A stretch of DNA of 64,000 bases from Miscanthus floridulus. Taxonomy: Eukaryota; Streptophyta; Magnoliopsida; Poales; Poaceae. The DNA lies in contig NC_089584.1 in assembly GCF_019320115.1 (NCBI RefSeq), positions 53,503,633 through 53,567,632 of the forward strand, written 5' to 3'. Below are positions 23,085 through 33,480 of the stretch, piece after piece; positions within the stretch are counted from its first letter, which is position 1; each line of letters starts with the position of its first letter. The notes under the pieces were generated by a model that saw only the letters and a list, made by a program, of their open reading frames with translations, did no database searches and was not told the origin of the DNA. The position numbers and the translations under genes are program-made.

Positions 23085-24150
23085 CTCTATAACTCATGGG
23101 GCGTGGATGCACTATGCTCAAGACCTATCTTGGGGTACAAGACCATTAAAGCACGACATTTGGTTCGTCGGTAGCCCGGCGTAGTTCATTAGGAATGTCA
23201 TAACTCCTTCATCCGAAGTAAGATTGGGGTCCATGAGCACTTGATCGAAAACTTGTTTGATAAGCATTCAAAAGGATCCGATCTCCTCAATATCACATTG
23301 GAAAAGCCTTTAAATTATCAAGACATGTTGTCGTTGCTTCTGCCTAGTGCTATGATGCCGTCTTAGGCTTCACATGCACTCTTGGTTCCCTAGTCCAAGG
23401 TGGAGCACGCCCCAACCATGTGGAGAAGACCTCAGAGATTCTCATGGCATCCTCCTCCTTGGCCACCACCTTAGGAGGCCAGCGTGGGCGTCCAAGTTAA
23501 GTTGGAGGCCCAGTCCATATCAAGTTCGAGTCCACCTTAGATTCTAGGAACAGCCCACATGAAAATAGGGTCTCAGGTCACATACGGACCCATTTTCCAC
23601 GTTGTACCTATGTATGGAAAGGTAATTTGATAAGATAACCAATGTCACTAGTCCCACATTAAAATTACTTTTGAAGCAACTGGGAATCGTCAAAATAAGT
23701 GGACCGTATTTTAGGCTGTTTGGGCCTTGTAACATGTTGGGACCCCTTAGGAATCGCAAATAAGGGTTCTTGGCTACCCCTTAGACTATATATTCAGCAG
23801 CCATCGCCCTAAGTTAGGATTTTGGTTTTGGTGTAGATCAATTTGTCTTTGAATAGTCGTTGTCATCTGTTGTCAAACCCCAAGTTTGAGTGCTTGATAT
23901 TAGATCTACAATTTGTCACTTCAATTGAGTTGCTTTTTTCGAGTTCTTGCTTGTGTTCTTCATTTCGTAGGTAAGGATTAGCTTTCTCGGTGAGGTCCAC
24001 TAGATTGTGACACTGGTTGATAATCAGAGAAGACGTGGTGTCAGTTGTAGGGTTAAGACCTTTTAATCTGAAGCTGGATTGGTGTATTATATCTGTACCA
24101 AATTCTATAGTTATCACCATCTCATGGAATATTAGGAACCCCGTCCCCAT
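23085..24150 (+). repeat. LTR-like repeat family R1, copy B
   Basis: This matches the reverse complement of 1-1180 in order: CATAACTCCTTCATCCG, GAGCACTTGATCGAAAA, the TCCTCCTCCTTGGCCACCAC block, ACTATATATTCAGCAGCCATC (promoter-like), GTTTTGGTGTAGATCAATTT, CTTGCTTGTGTTCTTC and GGTTGATAATCAGAG. It is diverged from copy A, with deletions (for example near 23540). No coding capacity is supported. Short GA-rich runs follow at 24151-24178. Confidence 0.65.
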
Positions 24151-24178
24151 GAGAGAGAGAAATAGAGAGAGAGATTGG

Positions 24179-24705
24179 GGAGAGTGGAGAAGGCCGATAG
24201 GGACCTACGAGCGGCAGCTACTCTGATGCGATGATGTCGTAGGCAATCAGCGCCTTCGCGCTAGTTGTCGTATGGCGAATCCCTGCTCGATGCCACACTG
24301 TAGGGCCTATTTCAGTCCTCAAGGATGCACCAACGTGGCATGTGTGACAGCTGTGAGGCCTCTTGGCGGAGGAGCAACATTGGGAGACGACGACAAATTA
24401 AGGCGCTCCGTGGCTTCCCCAGCAGCCACCCCATTCAAACATGTCCTTATTATTCTTATGCGTACTTGACATCTAGTGTTACCTTAAGTAAAAAAACCCC
24501 AACACAAATCTGAAGACTATTTATATCTATTTCTATGATAGAGACAATCAACAAACAAGCAGTAATTACAAATTTAGGTATTTTGTTTGGAAGAAATTTG
24601 AAGAATATTCAAACTATAGAAAAAAACAATAGTATTTGGACTGGTTTGTGCAACCAACAGATGATGCGAGGGTGCATGAGGCATGCATCAACAAATATAA
24701 TATAT
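24179..24705. other. No gene seen
   Basis: A moderately GC-rich patch at 24190-24440 (short frames of 62-69 codons without recognisable domains) gives way to AT-rich DNA. It could be a captured or decayed gene fragment, but nothing identifies it. Confidence 0.4.
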
Positions 24706-24850
24706 CCTCCATTTCAAATTATAATAAGTGGTTTTGACTTTTCTAGATATAGCTTTTGCTATGTATCTATATATAACATATATCTATGCGCATAGTAAAT
24801 ATTACGTACTTACAAAAGTCAAAACAACTTATAATTTAGAATGAAGAGAG
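24706..24850. mobile_element. Stowaway-like MITE
   Basis: The left end reads CTCCATTTCAAATTATAATA and GTTTTGACTTTTCTAGATA. The right end, on the complementary strand, reads CTCTTCATTCTAAATTATAA and GTTGTTTTGACTTTTG. These long terminal inverted repeats resemble the CTCCCTCCGTTTCAAATTATAA end of grass Stowaway (Tc1/mariner) MITEs. TA dinucleotides lie at the left end. Internal sequence is non-coding. Confidence 0.8.
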
Positions 24851-26129
24851 CACTTAGTAGCCCATGAGTCATGGGCTCTTGGTCTTGAGACCCATCTTGG
24901 TTTACAAGACCACTAAGCCTGCTCCTTGATCCCAACATGCTTGGGGAATTTGTTAGTGTTATGCCAATCATTGGCTTCGTATTGGTTTATGCTCAAGGGG
25001 CATGATCCTTGAATGAGGAGGGGTGCACACGTGATGAATGTGAGATCGGTTAGTACCAAATTTTATTTTTGTTGTGGGTGCATTTGCACCCTCTATGGGG
25101 TGCGTAGCTTAGCGTCGCGGCCAGGAAATCCAAGCAGCCCGTAATCACGTAACGAGCAGTGCTGCTCTAGCATGCGAGCGACGCCCATGCAGGCATGCGG
25201 TTGCGGCTAGGTGGCTGGGTATAGAAGGTACGTAGGTATAGAAGGTGCATAGGTGGATAAGGCCTGATGGTGATAGATAGGTTGAGCACTTGAGCGTGGG
25301 CTTCATGGATAAGGATATAGGCTATGGGCCAATCGAGTACAATATTCGGTTGGTTGAGCACTTGAGTATGGACTTCATGCATCAGAATATAGACTATGGA
25401 CCAATGTACAAATTCGAAGTCATTCCGATATTTGTAAGCGTAGCACCGGACTAAAAAACGATGTTTTAGGAACGGGAACAAAATAAAATAGAGATCGAGT
25501 GACCGAACATTCGGTCTTCGAGTTCGGTCTCGATCTTATTCAATGTTATTTTTCTTTGTCTCACTTTTTTGCCCACTCCGTTGACAGAAAAAAAAGTCAG
25601 AGGAAATTGGACTTGGGTATTTGTTGGTCTGTCCCTTAGCTGTCCCTCCGGTTGTGCCACATCTATTTATTGATTGGCAATCCAGCGAACACCGATGTCG
25701 ATTGTTGAGGGATGTAATATGCATGCGGAGGGACCAAATATGGACGTTGAGGGAACAAATATGGTACACGAGACACAACACCACTGCCCCAGGCTGATCT
25801 TGTTATGGCAGATATTACTGATGGATTCTTTGGTGACGAAGATGCGGGTGAAGGTGTCGAAGTTCAAGTCAATGAAAAGGACCAAGCGGACTTCTTCGCG
25901 GCGGTTCTTTATGAAAGGTATGGAGGCCTTGAAGAAGGCAGCAACAAAGCGATTGTATGAAGAGTCTATGGGTTGTATCAAAGAATTCACGACATTGAGA
26001 CCTTTCAGTGGCGGAGGATGGAAACAATTTAGGTATTGATGAGGACATGGCCATGCTGGGAGAATCGCATGGAGGCTGATGAGATCAGCAAGGGTGTCCA
26101 AAACGAGGAGGAAGGCCCAAAACTCATCC
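24851..26129. other. No gene seen; contains a 72-bp tandem duplication
   Basis: At 25281-25352 and 25353-25414 two diverged copies of GTTGAGCACTTGAG...CTATGGGCCAAT lie head to tail. A shorter repeat (TATAGAAGGTACGTAGG and variant) is at 25219-25252. The stretch 25670-26040 has open frames on both strands (121 and 144 codons) with charged residues, but no domain is visible. Confidence 0.5.
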
Positions 26130-27093
26130 GGCTCGAGTCGCCAAGGTGGAACTGCCCCTTTTTTGGCATGACAAATGGTTACAGCAAGCCTCTGAAAGAT
26201 GACTATCCTGAGGTCTATTCATTTGCCCTGAACAAGACTTTATCAGTTACAAATTTCTATGCACAGTCAGCATCTGCTAGAGATATTCAGTCTTCCTTTA
26301 TCAGCAGAAGCTTTTCATCAGATCCAACTAGTTCAGTCCTTTATAAAACGTTTTCCCCTAACAGAACAACAGGATAAATGGACATCCAATTGGGGAGAAT
26401 ACTCTACCTCAAAAACATACAGATCACTGATTGGCCAAAGAAATGTCCCTCAGATTTATAAATGGCTTTGGAAAAGATTTTGCCAGCCAAAGCATAAGGT
26501 ATTTTTTTTGGCTGCTTCCTAAAAGACCGACTAAGCACAAAGAACATTCTAAAAAGGAAAAACATGCACTTGGACTCATATCACTGTGACCTATGTCAGC
26601 TGTCAGTGGATCGGAGGAAACCTTTGAGCACCTTTTCACTGAATGTCCATTTGCAAAAGATTATTTGAATCTGCTGGGTATTTCATTTCAGATGGGACTC
26701 AGCATCACGGATTGTGTTATACACCCCAAAACTCAATCTCACCCAGTCTTCTAAATGATGGATAACAATCCTAATGTGTTGGGCAATTTGGATAGTGAGT
26801 AATGACTTTATTTTCAAGAATGCCCAACCAAGTGTTCAAACAGCCAAAGAAACATTCAGAAAGGAGTTGTCCTTACTCTCCCTGAGAGCCAAGGCCAAAG
26901 TTTCAGTCACCTTTGAATTATGGATCCAAAACTGTTGTAATCTTCTTGATTAGGCTAATTTTCTTCTTTTCCTTCTTTGTTTCCTGAATCCTGTTCTCTT
27001 AGCTTTGCTTAGCTTTGTTCTATATTGTCTTCAATTTTAAATAAAATCATGTAGGGGAAGTTTCCCCTCCAGTTTCAGTCAAAAAAAAAAAAA
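26130..27093 (+). pseudogene. LINE retrotransposon 3' end (RT zinc-binding domain) with poly(A)
   Basis: Broken frames carry the conserved C-terminal part of plant LINE ORF2: DDYPEVYSFALNKTLSV, KWTSNWGEYSTSKTYRSLIG, KWLWKRFCQPKHKVFF, ETFEHLFTECPFAKDY. This is the zf-RVT domain that follows the reverse transcriptase, with its Cys and His residues recognisable. Frame shifts occur near 26370, 26515 and 26600. A non-coding tail ends in a 15-bp poly(A) at about 27079-27093, the usual LINE end. The RT core and endonuclease are missing, consistent with 5' truncation; the exact 5' end is not clear. Confidence 0.82.
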
Positions 27094-27230
27094 ATCAAGT
27101 TCGAGTCCACCTCGGAATCTAGGATCAGTCCCGCATAAGATCGATGCCCAGCACACATATGTACTCTATTTTCGACGATCCACATATGCTTGGAAAGATA
27201 ATTTGATAATCTAACCAATGGATTGATAGA
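27093..27230 (+). repeat. R1 family fragment, copy C
   Basis: CAAGTTCGAGTCCACCTCGG, ATCCACATATG.TTGGAAAG and AATTTGATAA.CTAACCAATGG blocks match 23521-23650 and the complement of 1-1180. It begins right after the LINE poly(A), suggesting that the LINE inserted into an R1 copy. Confidence 0.65.
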
Positions 27231-28289
27231 CTTTCATCTTCTCTAGCTGCTTTTGGACTTGGTGGCATCTCGGTTCTTTAGCGAGGCTTTGTCTTGTAGC
27301 TTAAGACATGGCTGAGATCCATCGATGTGAAGTTGGAGCTATTATGTCGCAAGTGGCAAGCATGGCAACAACGGCACTTGACAGCCTCTGTCGCATGTTA
27401 GTAGTTGTAAGTAGTGTTGCATCGTGTAGTTAGTGGTTCTATGGTTTTTGGGTTCAGTTTCCCTTATAAGCTGGGCCAATTTTCTTCTTCTTATTAATAT
27501 ATATGCTGAAACAATAACTTTCGAATATTAAAAAATGAAGAACAGTGGTCAGTGGAGATCATAGAAGTTGACACGATCCAAAAATCTTTGCTGTAGTGAT
27601 AAAGTAGAACATGAATTGTAGAGTTTATTGTGGTCCAATCAAATTGTGTCTCCGAGATCAGAGAAAAAAATGCAAAAATCTTTGCTCCAGTGAGAACATT
27701 AGTTGTAGTGTTTATTGTGGTCCAATGAAAGTGTGTCTATGAGACCAGAGAAAAAAGAATTACAGCTTAGGGGATTTGAATATCGTGGGGGGGGAAACAT
27801 ATGGAGTCCTTAGGAAAAGGGATTGGATCTCTGGAATTCCTATGTGGAGTTCTTATGTCTGCCCAACTAAAGCTTGGGCATTAAGAAGCTTCAACTTGGT
27901 GCGGCCGGAGAAGAACAAGTCTGCAGTGGAGTTGATGATGAAGAGGATGATGTACCGTCGGCAGATTCTTCATGCATCTGGTGGAAATCCGTTAACAACT
28001 CGAGGAGTTGATGTAAAGGCTTTTGTTCTATTTGAAGAGGGATAGACTGAGTTGGGAAGTGGTCTGTGTCAGGCTTTAAGTTCATTGGGTTCAGGTCGGT
28101 TTTCACGTTTAGTCTTATTGATGGGCGAGGTGTTAGTTTTGGGTTCATCACTCTGAGTTCTTCTGGAGGTTTTTCTTGCGCTGTAATGAACATTTGGTCA
28201 TTTGACTTTAGTTAAAAGGCCGGGTCATGAGCCCTAAAACTCTAAAATAAAATAAAATATCTATATGAAAAGCCTCTACGATGCTTGAT
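27231..28289. other. No clear gene; LINE-like tail and anonymous sequence
   Basis: 27380-27510 (GTTTTTGGGTTCAG ... GCTGGGCC ... TTCTTCTTATTAATATATATG) resembles a LINE 3' untranslated tail. The 27776-28045 plus frame and the 27891-28193 minus frame overlap. Neither has a domain or splice signals, so I do not call a gene. Confidence 0.4.
27579..27760 (+). repeat. 94-bp imperfect tandem duplication
   Basis: CAAAAATCTTTGCT begins at 27579 and again at 27673. Both units continue through GTTTATTGTGGTCCAAT and GAGA.CAGAGAAAAAA. The second unit is shorter by a small internal gap. Confidence 0.85.
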
Positions 28290-28470
28290 ACATGCACTCA
28301 TATACGCATGCAATGTATAGTTACTCCTATAAACACATGTACGGGATATCCTATCCCTATGAACAAGTTCAATAGACTAAGCTAGTAGATCATATATTGA
28401 CAAAATCACAACAAGTGTCTTGTTGTTAATGGATATATTGTTTATCACTTGAAAGAATATCACTATTTTT
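28290..28470. repeat. Fragment of a common grass interspersed repeat
   Basis: ATACATGCACTCATATACGC, CCTATCCCTATGAACAAG and AAAATCACAACAAGTGTCTT resemble a dispersed grass repeat that I recall with CTACCCCTATGAGCACCT and GAAGTCACCACAGGCG blocks. Termini are not visible, so the class is uncertain. Confidence 0.45.
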
Positions 28471-28670
28471 TAACTAAATAAATTAAATTAAGGAGAATGC
28501 AAGCAACTATGTCATATCGAGGCCTTTGACTTTGTCACTATAAAATGGCTTATTGCAATAAATTGTGTTCTATAGTTCAATACTTTGCACTTGCGCATTA
28601 TTCCTATTACAATTATGCTCTCTTTTTTCCCTCTTTTTCTACATTTTGCCACCCCCCTTTTCTATTTTAT

Positions 28671-28963
28671 GTTTTCCCACTCCCCTGAAAAAAAAACTCG
28701 GCCTGCGGTGAGCAGACAGCCCCCGCAATTTTATGCTTAAGTTAGATGACCTCTCACGCAGGCCGAGAAAAACTCCTGAACCCTATGCCCCGCCCTCACA
28801 CAGGGGTCTGTTACCCTATGAGTGGGCCGGTCCATTTACCTATGCTTTGAAAAATACGGGACAGACGAGGAGATTTTTTTTACGTTCTCGAACCCTGCAC
28901 GCGAGGGTGCTGGCTGGGCATCCTGACCATCTGGTCCGTGGAGCCGTTTTCCCACTCCCCTGA
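28671..28963 (-). mobile_element. SINE with 18-bp target-site duplication and T-tail
   Basis: Body 28689-28945 (257 bp) is flanked by a perfect direct repeat GTTTTCCCACTCCCCTGA (28671-28688 and 28946-28963). On the minus strand the body begins GGCTCCACGGACCAG. It has a B-box-like GGTTCGAGAAC about 50 bp in, preceded by a GATGGTCAGGATGC stretch like a tRNA D-arm (A-box region). It ends in eight or nine T. Its 3' part forms a stem (CTCGGCCTGCG.TGAG with CTCACGCAGGCCGAG). A tRNA-like head, long target duplication and oligo(T) end fit plant SINEs of the p-SINE/Au type; the family name is not certain. Confidence 0.75.
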
Positions 28964-29352
28964 GGATCAGTATGCAAGGCAACATATATCAAAAGTCAGC
29001 CCAGAGTTGTGCCTTGCATGATCTAATAAAGCTTTATATATATGTACTTTTTTCCACCACGTTGCAGCTGTAGTTTGTTGCAACAACCATGTAACATTCT
29101 TAAAGGGACAATGATTCGGCGAGAATGCATATATATAAATGTTAACAGAGTATTCATTGTAACGCGATATTTGTTTTCCTGAAATCAAAACAAGTTTATG
29201 CCGTAACTAGCTACGTGGTGGCACATCTTTTAGTTGCACAGCGGTCAGGTGGACACGATGAATAATACGGCACCACGTCTCGAGTGCAAAGAGTGCAAAG
29301 AGTCCAAAGATCTGTGGTATGTTTAGAAAATGCGTCGTCACTTTTTGCCTGT
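28964..29352. other. Upstream region of the expansin gene
   Basis: No gene. AT-rich at first, then containing direct repeats of GTGCAAAGAGT at about 29284-29304. The last ~100 bp are the presumed core promoter. Confidence 0.5.
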
Positions 29353-29360
29353 CTATATAT
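29353..29360 (+). promoter_or_regulatory. TATA box of the expansin gene
   Basis: CTATATAT at 29353-29360 lies 57 bp before the ATG, so transcription would start around 29385-29390 and give a short leader. Confidence 0.65.
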
Positions 29361-29416
29361 GCGATATGCCGGCCTCGCCCCGCTCCGACAAAAACCCAGC
29401 ACGACCTTGAGCTGAG

Positions 29417-30693
29417 ATGGCCGTCGCGATCTGCATCAAGGTGGCCGCACTCGTTGCGCTCGTGTCCGTGTTCGCCACGCATGACGCTCGCGCGCAGCCG
29501 AGCTACAACGCCTCCTCCCCCCGCAGGGAATTGTACTACTCCAGCACCACCGGCGGCAGCTGGCAACCTGCCATGGCCACCTGGTACGGCCGGCCCAACG
29601 GCGCCGGCCCTGACAACAACGGTGTGTACGTGTGCCATGCGCGTGCCAATGCTGCCGTGTTCCTTGTGTCTTCAGCCCTGGCGTTGTGTCTTGCTTTCAT
29701 GCACGCATGCGTGTCGATCGTGGTGCTGATCGGTGATCGATATGGTTTTGCAGGTGGTGGGTGTGGGTACAGCGGCACCAACCTGTACCCTTTCAACTCC
29801 ATGACCTCCTGCGGCGACCACAAATTGTTCAACGACGGCAAGGGCTGCGGCGCATGCTACCAGGTACTACGTGAAACCTAGCGGTCCTTGTTTGCTTGGT
29901 CGAGCGTTGTGTGAGTGCGCACATCTCCCTGCCGACCGTCGCGTTCAGCGTCCGGAGGGTGGTGAACCGCAACATGGACATGTCTTCATGCATCCTCTGT
30001 TTGGTCTGCTGCTTCTCAGATAAAATGCGTGAGTATGAACAACCCTGCCTGCTCTGGCGTGCCCCAGACGGTTATCATCACCGACGTGAACTACGACACC
30101 AGTCTCGGCCCCAACCGTTTCGACCTCAGCGGCACGGCGTTCGGCGCCATGGCTAAGCCTGGCCTCAACGGCAAGCTCCGCGATGCCGGCGCCCTCAGCA
30201 TCCAGTACAGGAGGTCCGTAGTAACAGTTAGAGTAGCAGAATTTCTGACGCTTTGATTTGGCGGCTTTAGTAATATATTGTTGCCAACGTGAAGATTCAT
30301 CTCATATATACGCATCGATCGATCTGACCTCCTCGTCCTCGTCGTCATCGTCGTCATACCCACGCAGGGTGCCCTGCAACTACAAGGGCTTGAACGTGAG
30401 GTTCCACGTGATGGGAGGCTGCAACCCATTCTACTTCGCGGTGATCGTGTACTACGCGGGCAGCGATGGCGCCGTGGTGCAGGTGGACCTCAAGGAGGCC
30501 AACTCGAAGACATGGAGGCCGCTGTCCGGAGTCGTGGGGCGCCGTCTGGAGGATAGACCCCGGCCACCCGCTGAAGGCGCCCCTCTCGCTGCGCGTCCGC
30601 AGCGACTGTGGCAAGACTCTGGTGGCCTACGACGTCATCCCGGTCAACTGGAGGGGCAATGCCGATTACCGTACCATCTCTCAGTTCCACTGA
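29417..30693 (+). CDS. Beta-expansin gene, four exons, one apparent +1 frameshift
   Basis: Cell-wall loosening protein secreted to the wall. Exons: 29417-29621, 29754-29863, 30020-30213, 30368-30693; every intron starts GT and ends AG, and phases match. About 277 residues, normal for the family. Residues 1-27 are a signal peptide ([20 protein letters not shown]). Domain 1 (double-psi barrel) shows [33 protein letters not shown], the IKC...PAC cysteines and TDVNYD. The usual HFD motif reads RFD. Domain 2 (binding) starts [14 protein letters not shown] and ends DYRTISQFH. In exon 4 one extra G at 30528/30529 breaks the frame before [10 protein letters not shown], whose frame then runs to the normal end. 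Either a recent pseudogene or a sequence error. The VPC motif and the [10 protein letters not shown] block favour beta over alpha expansin. Confidence 0.85.
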
Positions 30694-30732
30694 GACCACA
30701 TGCCGACAGGGACAATGAACACTTCCTCTTAA

Positions 30733-30852
30733 CGCCTTATTTGATGCATGTGTATCCACTTCAATCCACATGTATTGGAGTGAAATGGAATGGAATTTAT
30801 CCACTTCAATACATATGGATTGAGATGAATATATGCGCATCCAAACAAAGCC
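30733..30852. mobile_element. Tourist-like MITE (~120 bp) downstream of the expansin
   Basis: Terminal inverted repeats CGCCTTATTTGATGCATG and, from the other end, GGCTTTGTTTGGATGCG. TAA flanks both ends (30730-30732 and 30853-30855), the 3-bp TWA-type duplication of PIF/Harbinger MITEs. The interior repeats ATCCACTTCAAT twice. Confidence 0.72.
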
Positions 30853-30855
30853 TAA

Positions 30856-31824
30856 TAGAGTTCGATATTTTTATCTTCATTCGCGTGATTGAAATTTTAA
30901 CTTGCAACGTCTATTTTTTTACGGTCTTTTTGAGGTTTCAAAATAATTACTACTTGCGACTTTGAGAATTCTAGATGCTTGTTCTTTTGTGTCCCTTGAG
31001 ATGCATACGTGGAATACATACAGTAGTACTCATATAGGAGGCGAAGTGTCATATTCTCGTGTCCCCCTGTCACAAGTGTTTACATCTACCTTCCCATTGG
31101 CAAAAAGAAAAGATACGCGTACCATGCAGATGCAGCGCGTATAACCAAATCAAGTTGATAAATTTCTATATGGTGTTAGTGTGTGTATATATGCTCAATC
31201 TTCCTCGCATGTGCGTCGTATGAGAAGCAAATTACGTACAGGACGATCGGAGCTGCCTCGATGCCTGGCTCTCTCTTTCTAATCAACCATGCGCGGTGTA
31301 CGTGTATAATCGCGTGATTACAACCTCATCATCAACGGATTCACTTCTGAATCTCAGGCATTTCAGATTGTTTAATAAGTATGTTCTGTCATGGGACAAA
31401 GTACCTTTATAAGGGTCATTATGATTTTAGTGGTTAAATGACAACATGACCCATGGATTAATAACGTTTAATTTCCAAGAATAGAAGACTTAGAATCATG
31501 AGAACTATCTCTATATCTAAAAGGCCTCAAGTGTCCATCCGACAGGATGAAGTGGCGCTCCATCGGCGATTTCTGCACAGTGTCGACAATGTGTGGCCAC
31601 CCTAACGACACCCACAGCGCCTCCTTCAGTCCTCCCTAACGCTCCTGACCTTGCCCGCATCGCATCGCCACCATGCACATCCTCCCCGCATTGAGGCCCA
31701 CCTCCGGCATCGAGTTATTCGCGGCCACCGCCCTATTGCTGTCAGTTGCTCTAAGGTACCGGTTCTCGCGAGAAGGGCAGCTACAAATCCCAATTTCATT
31801 TTGTTGAGCATTCCCTCAATTCCA
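30856..31824. other. No gene seen
   Basis: Mixed AT-rich DNA. A GC-rich patch at 31540-31800 has opposed ~61-codon frames without domain signal; it may be a decayed gene fragment. Confidence 0.4.
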
Positions 31825-32058
31825 GGCCTTATTTAGATTGCAAGTTTTTTCACTCTCTCTCCATCACATCAAATCTTTGGACACATGCATGAAGTATTAA
31901 ATGTAGATAAAAAAAATAACAAATTACACAGTTTGATTATAAATTACAAGACGAATCTTTTGAGCCTAGTTAGACCATGATTGGACAATAATTGTCAAAT
32001 ACAAACGAAAGTGCTACAGTATCAAATACTGATTCCTAACGTGGATCTAAACAAGGCC
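31825..32058. mobile_element. MITE with GGCCTTRTTTAG ends (234 bp)
   Basis: Begins GGCCTTATTTAGATTG and ends GATCTAAACAAGGCC, an imperfect inverted repeat. CCA flanks both ends (31822-31824, 32059-32061). Interior blocks (CACATGCATGAAGTATTAAA, GACGAATCTTTTGAGCCTAG, ATGATTGGACAATAATTG, GTGCTACAGT) match a very common grass MITE and recur inverted at 38223-38496. Confidence 0.85.
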
Positions 32059-32649
32059 CCAATTTAGTAAATGATCTAACTGTTGCGACGACATTTCCAG
32101 CTTTGATTATGTGGTGGGGTCCATTTTATATCCTTCACTTCTCCTTTCTCTTTTTAGTGCCTCCTTCCCTTCGGGTGACTTTCCTAACTCTATTTTCTCA
32201 CACTTTTCATCTTTCTCTCTCCCGACATGCATTCATTTTTCTCACTTTTTCCTTTTATTTTTTATTTCTTTTCTCTATTGCATTTTATTTTCTCACTTTC
32301 TTGTTTTCTCCTTTTATTTTTCTTGCATTTTTTCTTTTTCCTTTTTTGTATTATATGTTGAGAAATTTGGTCGCAACAAATTACAAAAATTGTGTTGGAT
32401 AAATTGTATGTACAATTTAGAACAATAACTTATTTGTATAAGTTATTTTATTTATATAATTTATTATATAAAGTTGTGTTTATAAGAGTTATGTTGAGAA
32501 ATTGTTATGAATAAGTTTATGCACCAGTAGTTATGAACAAAAGTTGGACTTCAACAGTTACGTAGACAAGTTATTATGATAAGTTGTCTAAAAAATATTA
32601 TTTAAAAAACATATTAAGTAAGTTATGCTAATAAGTTATATCTCGAAAC
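32059..32649. repeat. Pyrimidine-rich tract and AT-rich DNA
   Basis: 32120-32350 is strongly T/C-rich on the plus strand (TTTTATTTTTTATTTCTTTT and similar). 32440-32650 repeats ATAAGTTAT/AAGTTATG-like blocks. The leucine/phenylalanine-rich frames here are compositional artefacts. Confidence 0.6.
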
Positions 32650-33480
32650 AAATCAGCATCTAGAATCTGCCAGGGTACTGTTACATCGTCTTTTGGTCCG
32701 TTGGGCCGTGTATCGTCTTAGAGCCCATTAAGGGGCGCATCCAAGGGGTGACGTCCAAGGCTCTATAAATAGCATCCGTCTCTCTCATTAGGGTTTGGGG
32801 TTTTGTTGCGTTCTTGTTTTCCTCGTGTAGTAGATATCGTTTGCTGCTGTATTGCCAAGATCGCTTATTGTGAACCAGGGTCCCTGTTCTTGATCTTGTT
32901 CGCCTGTGGCGATTAGTCCTTTCGAATAAAGACTTGAACTCCTTTTCAGATTCATAAGCTTCATATTTACTTGCAATTTTAGATTGTGTTTATCGGTTCT
33001 TACTTGTGTTCTCAATTTGCTTGTAGGAAAGCCTTCTCGGCGAGGTCAATCACGTTGTGTGTGGTTGATAACCAATGGAGCAGTGGTGTTACGGTTGTGG
33101 GGGTCCGAACCAGACTTGGTTCGAAGCCGAGATCATGAATGTTGAGTTCTCCACTAATCGAAGTTATCGTACCTATCGGAAGGTCGAGCCAAGTCTACTT
33201 GAAGAGATCGGATTTTATTTGTGGAGTTATTCCTCATCGAGCCACCGTTCGAAAAACCCGAGTGGGTGTATTCGGATCTTCATGGATTTGTGTGGAGTAC
33301 GTGAACGAGCTGTTACAGTTTGAGTGCGTCTCTTGAAATCTTGGAGTTCCTCATCTTCTAATCGTGGTTCGTCGTGTCCACGGGTGGAAGGATTTTTAGG
33401 GTTTGGATTGCATCTTTTGTAAGCTAATCCCACTATCAATATTATTGCTACTGCTTGTGTTTGGTTGATCATTCAAATTA
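32650..33480 (+). repeat. LTR-like repeat family R1, copy D
   Basis: GTCTTTTGGTCCGTTGGGCC, TCCAAGG.TCTATAAATAGCATC, GGGTTTGGGGTTTTGTT, CTTACTTGTGTTCTC and TCTCGGCGAGGTCAA follow the same order as the complement of 1-1180. It is a diverged relative, with a different sequence beyond 33120. A TATA-like TCTATAAATAG lies at 32760-32770. The frames at 33075-33336 have no recognised domain. Confidence 0.55.

Noticed and set aside
27776..28193. Overlapping plus (89 codons) and minus (100 codons) frames
   Set aside because: No domain, no splice or promoter context, and surrounding DNA is repeat-like.
29207..29638. 143-codon minus frame opposite the expansin first exon
   Set aside because: It is the antisense of a GC-rich exon; the plus strand has signal peptide, domain and splice evidence.
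31500..31825. Possible Helitron 5' end (TCTCTATATCTAAAAG at ~31508)
   Set aside because: No 3' CTRR end with preceding hairpin and no Rep/helicase sequence can be identified.
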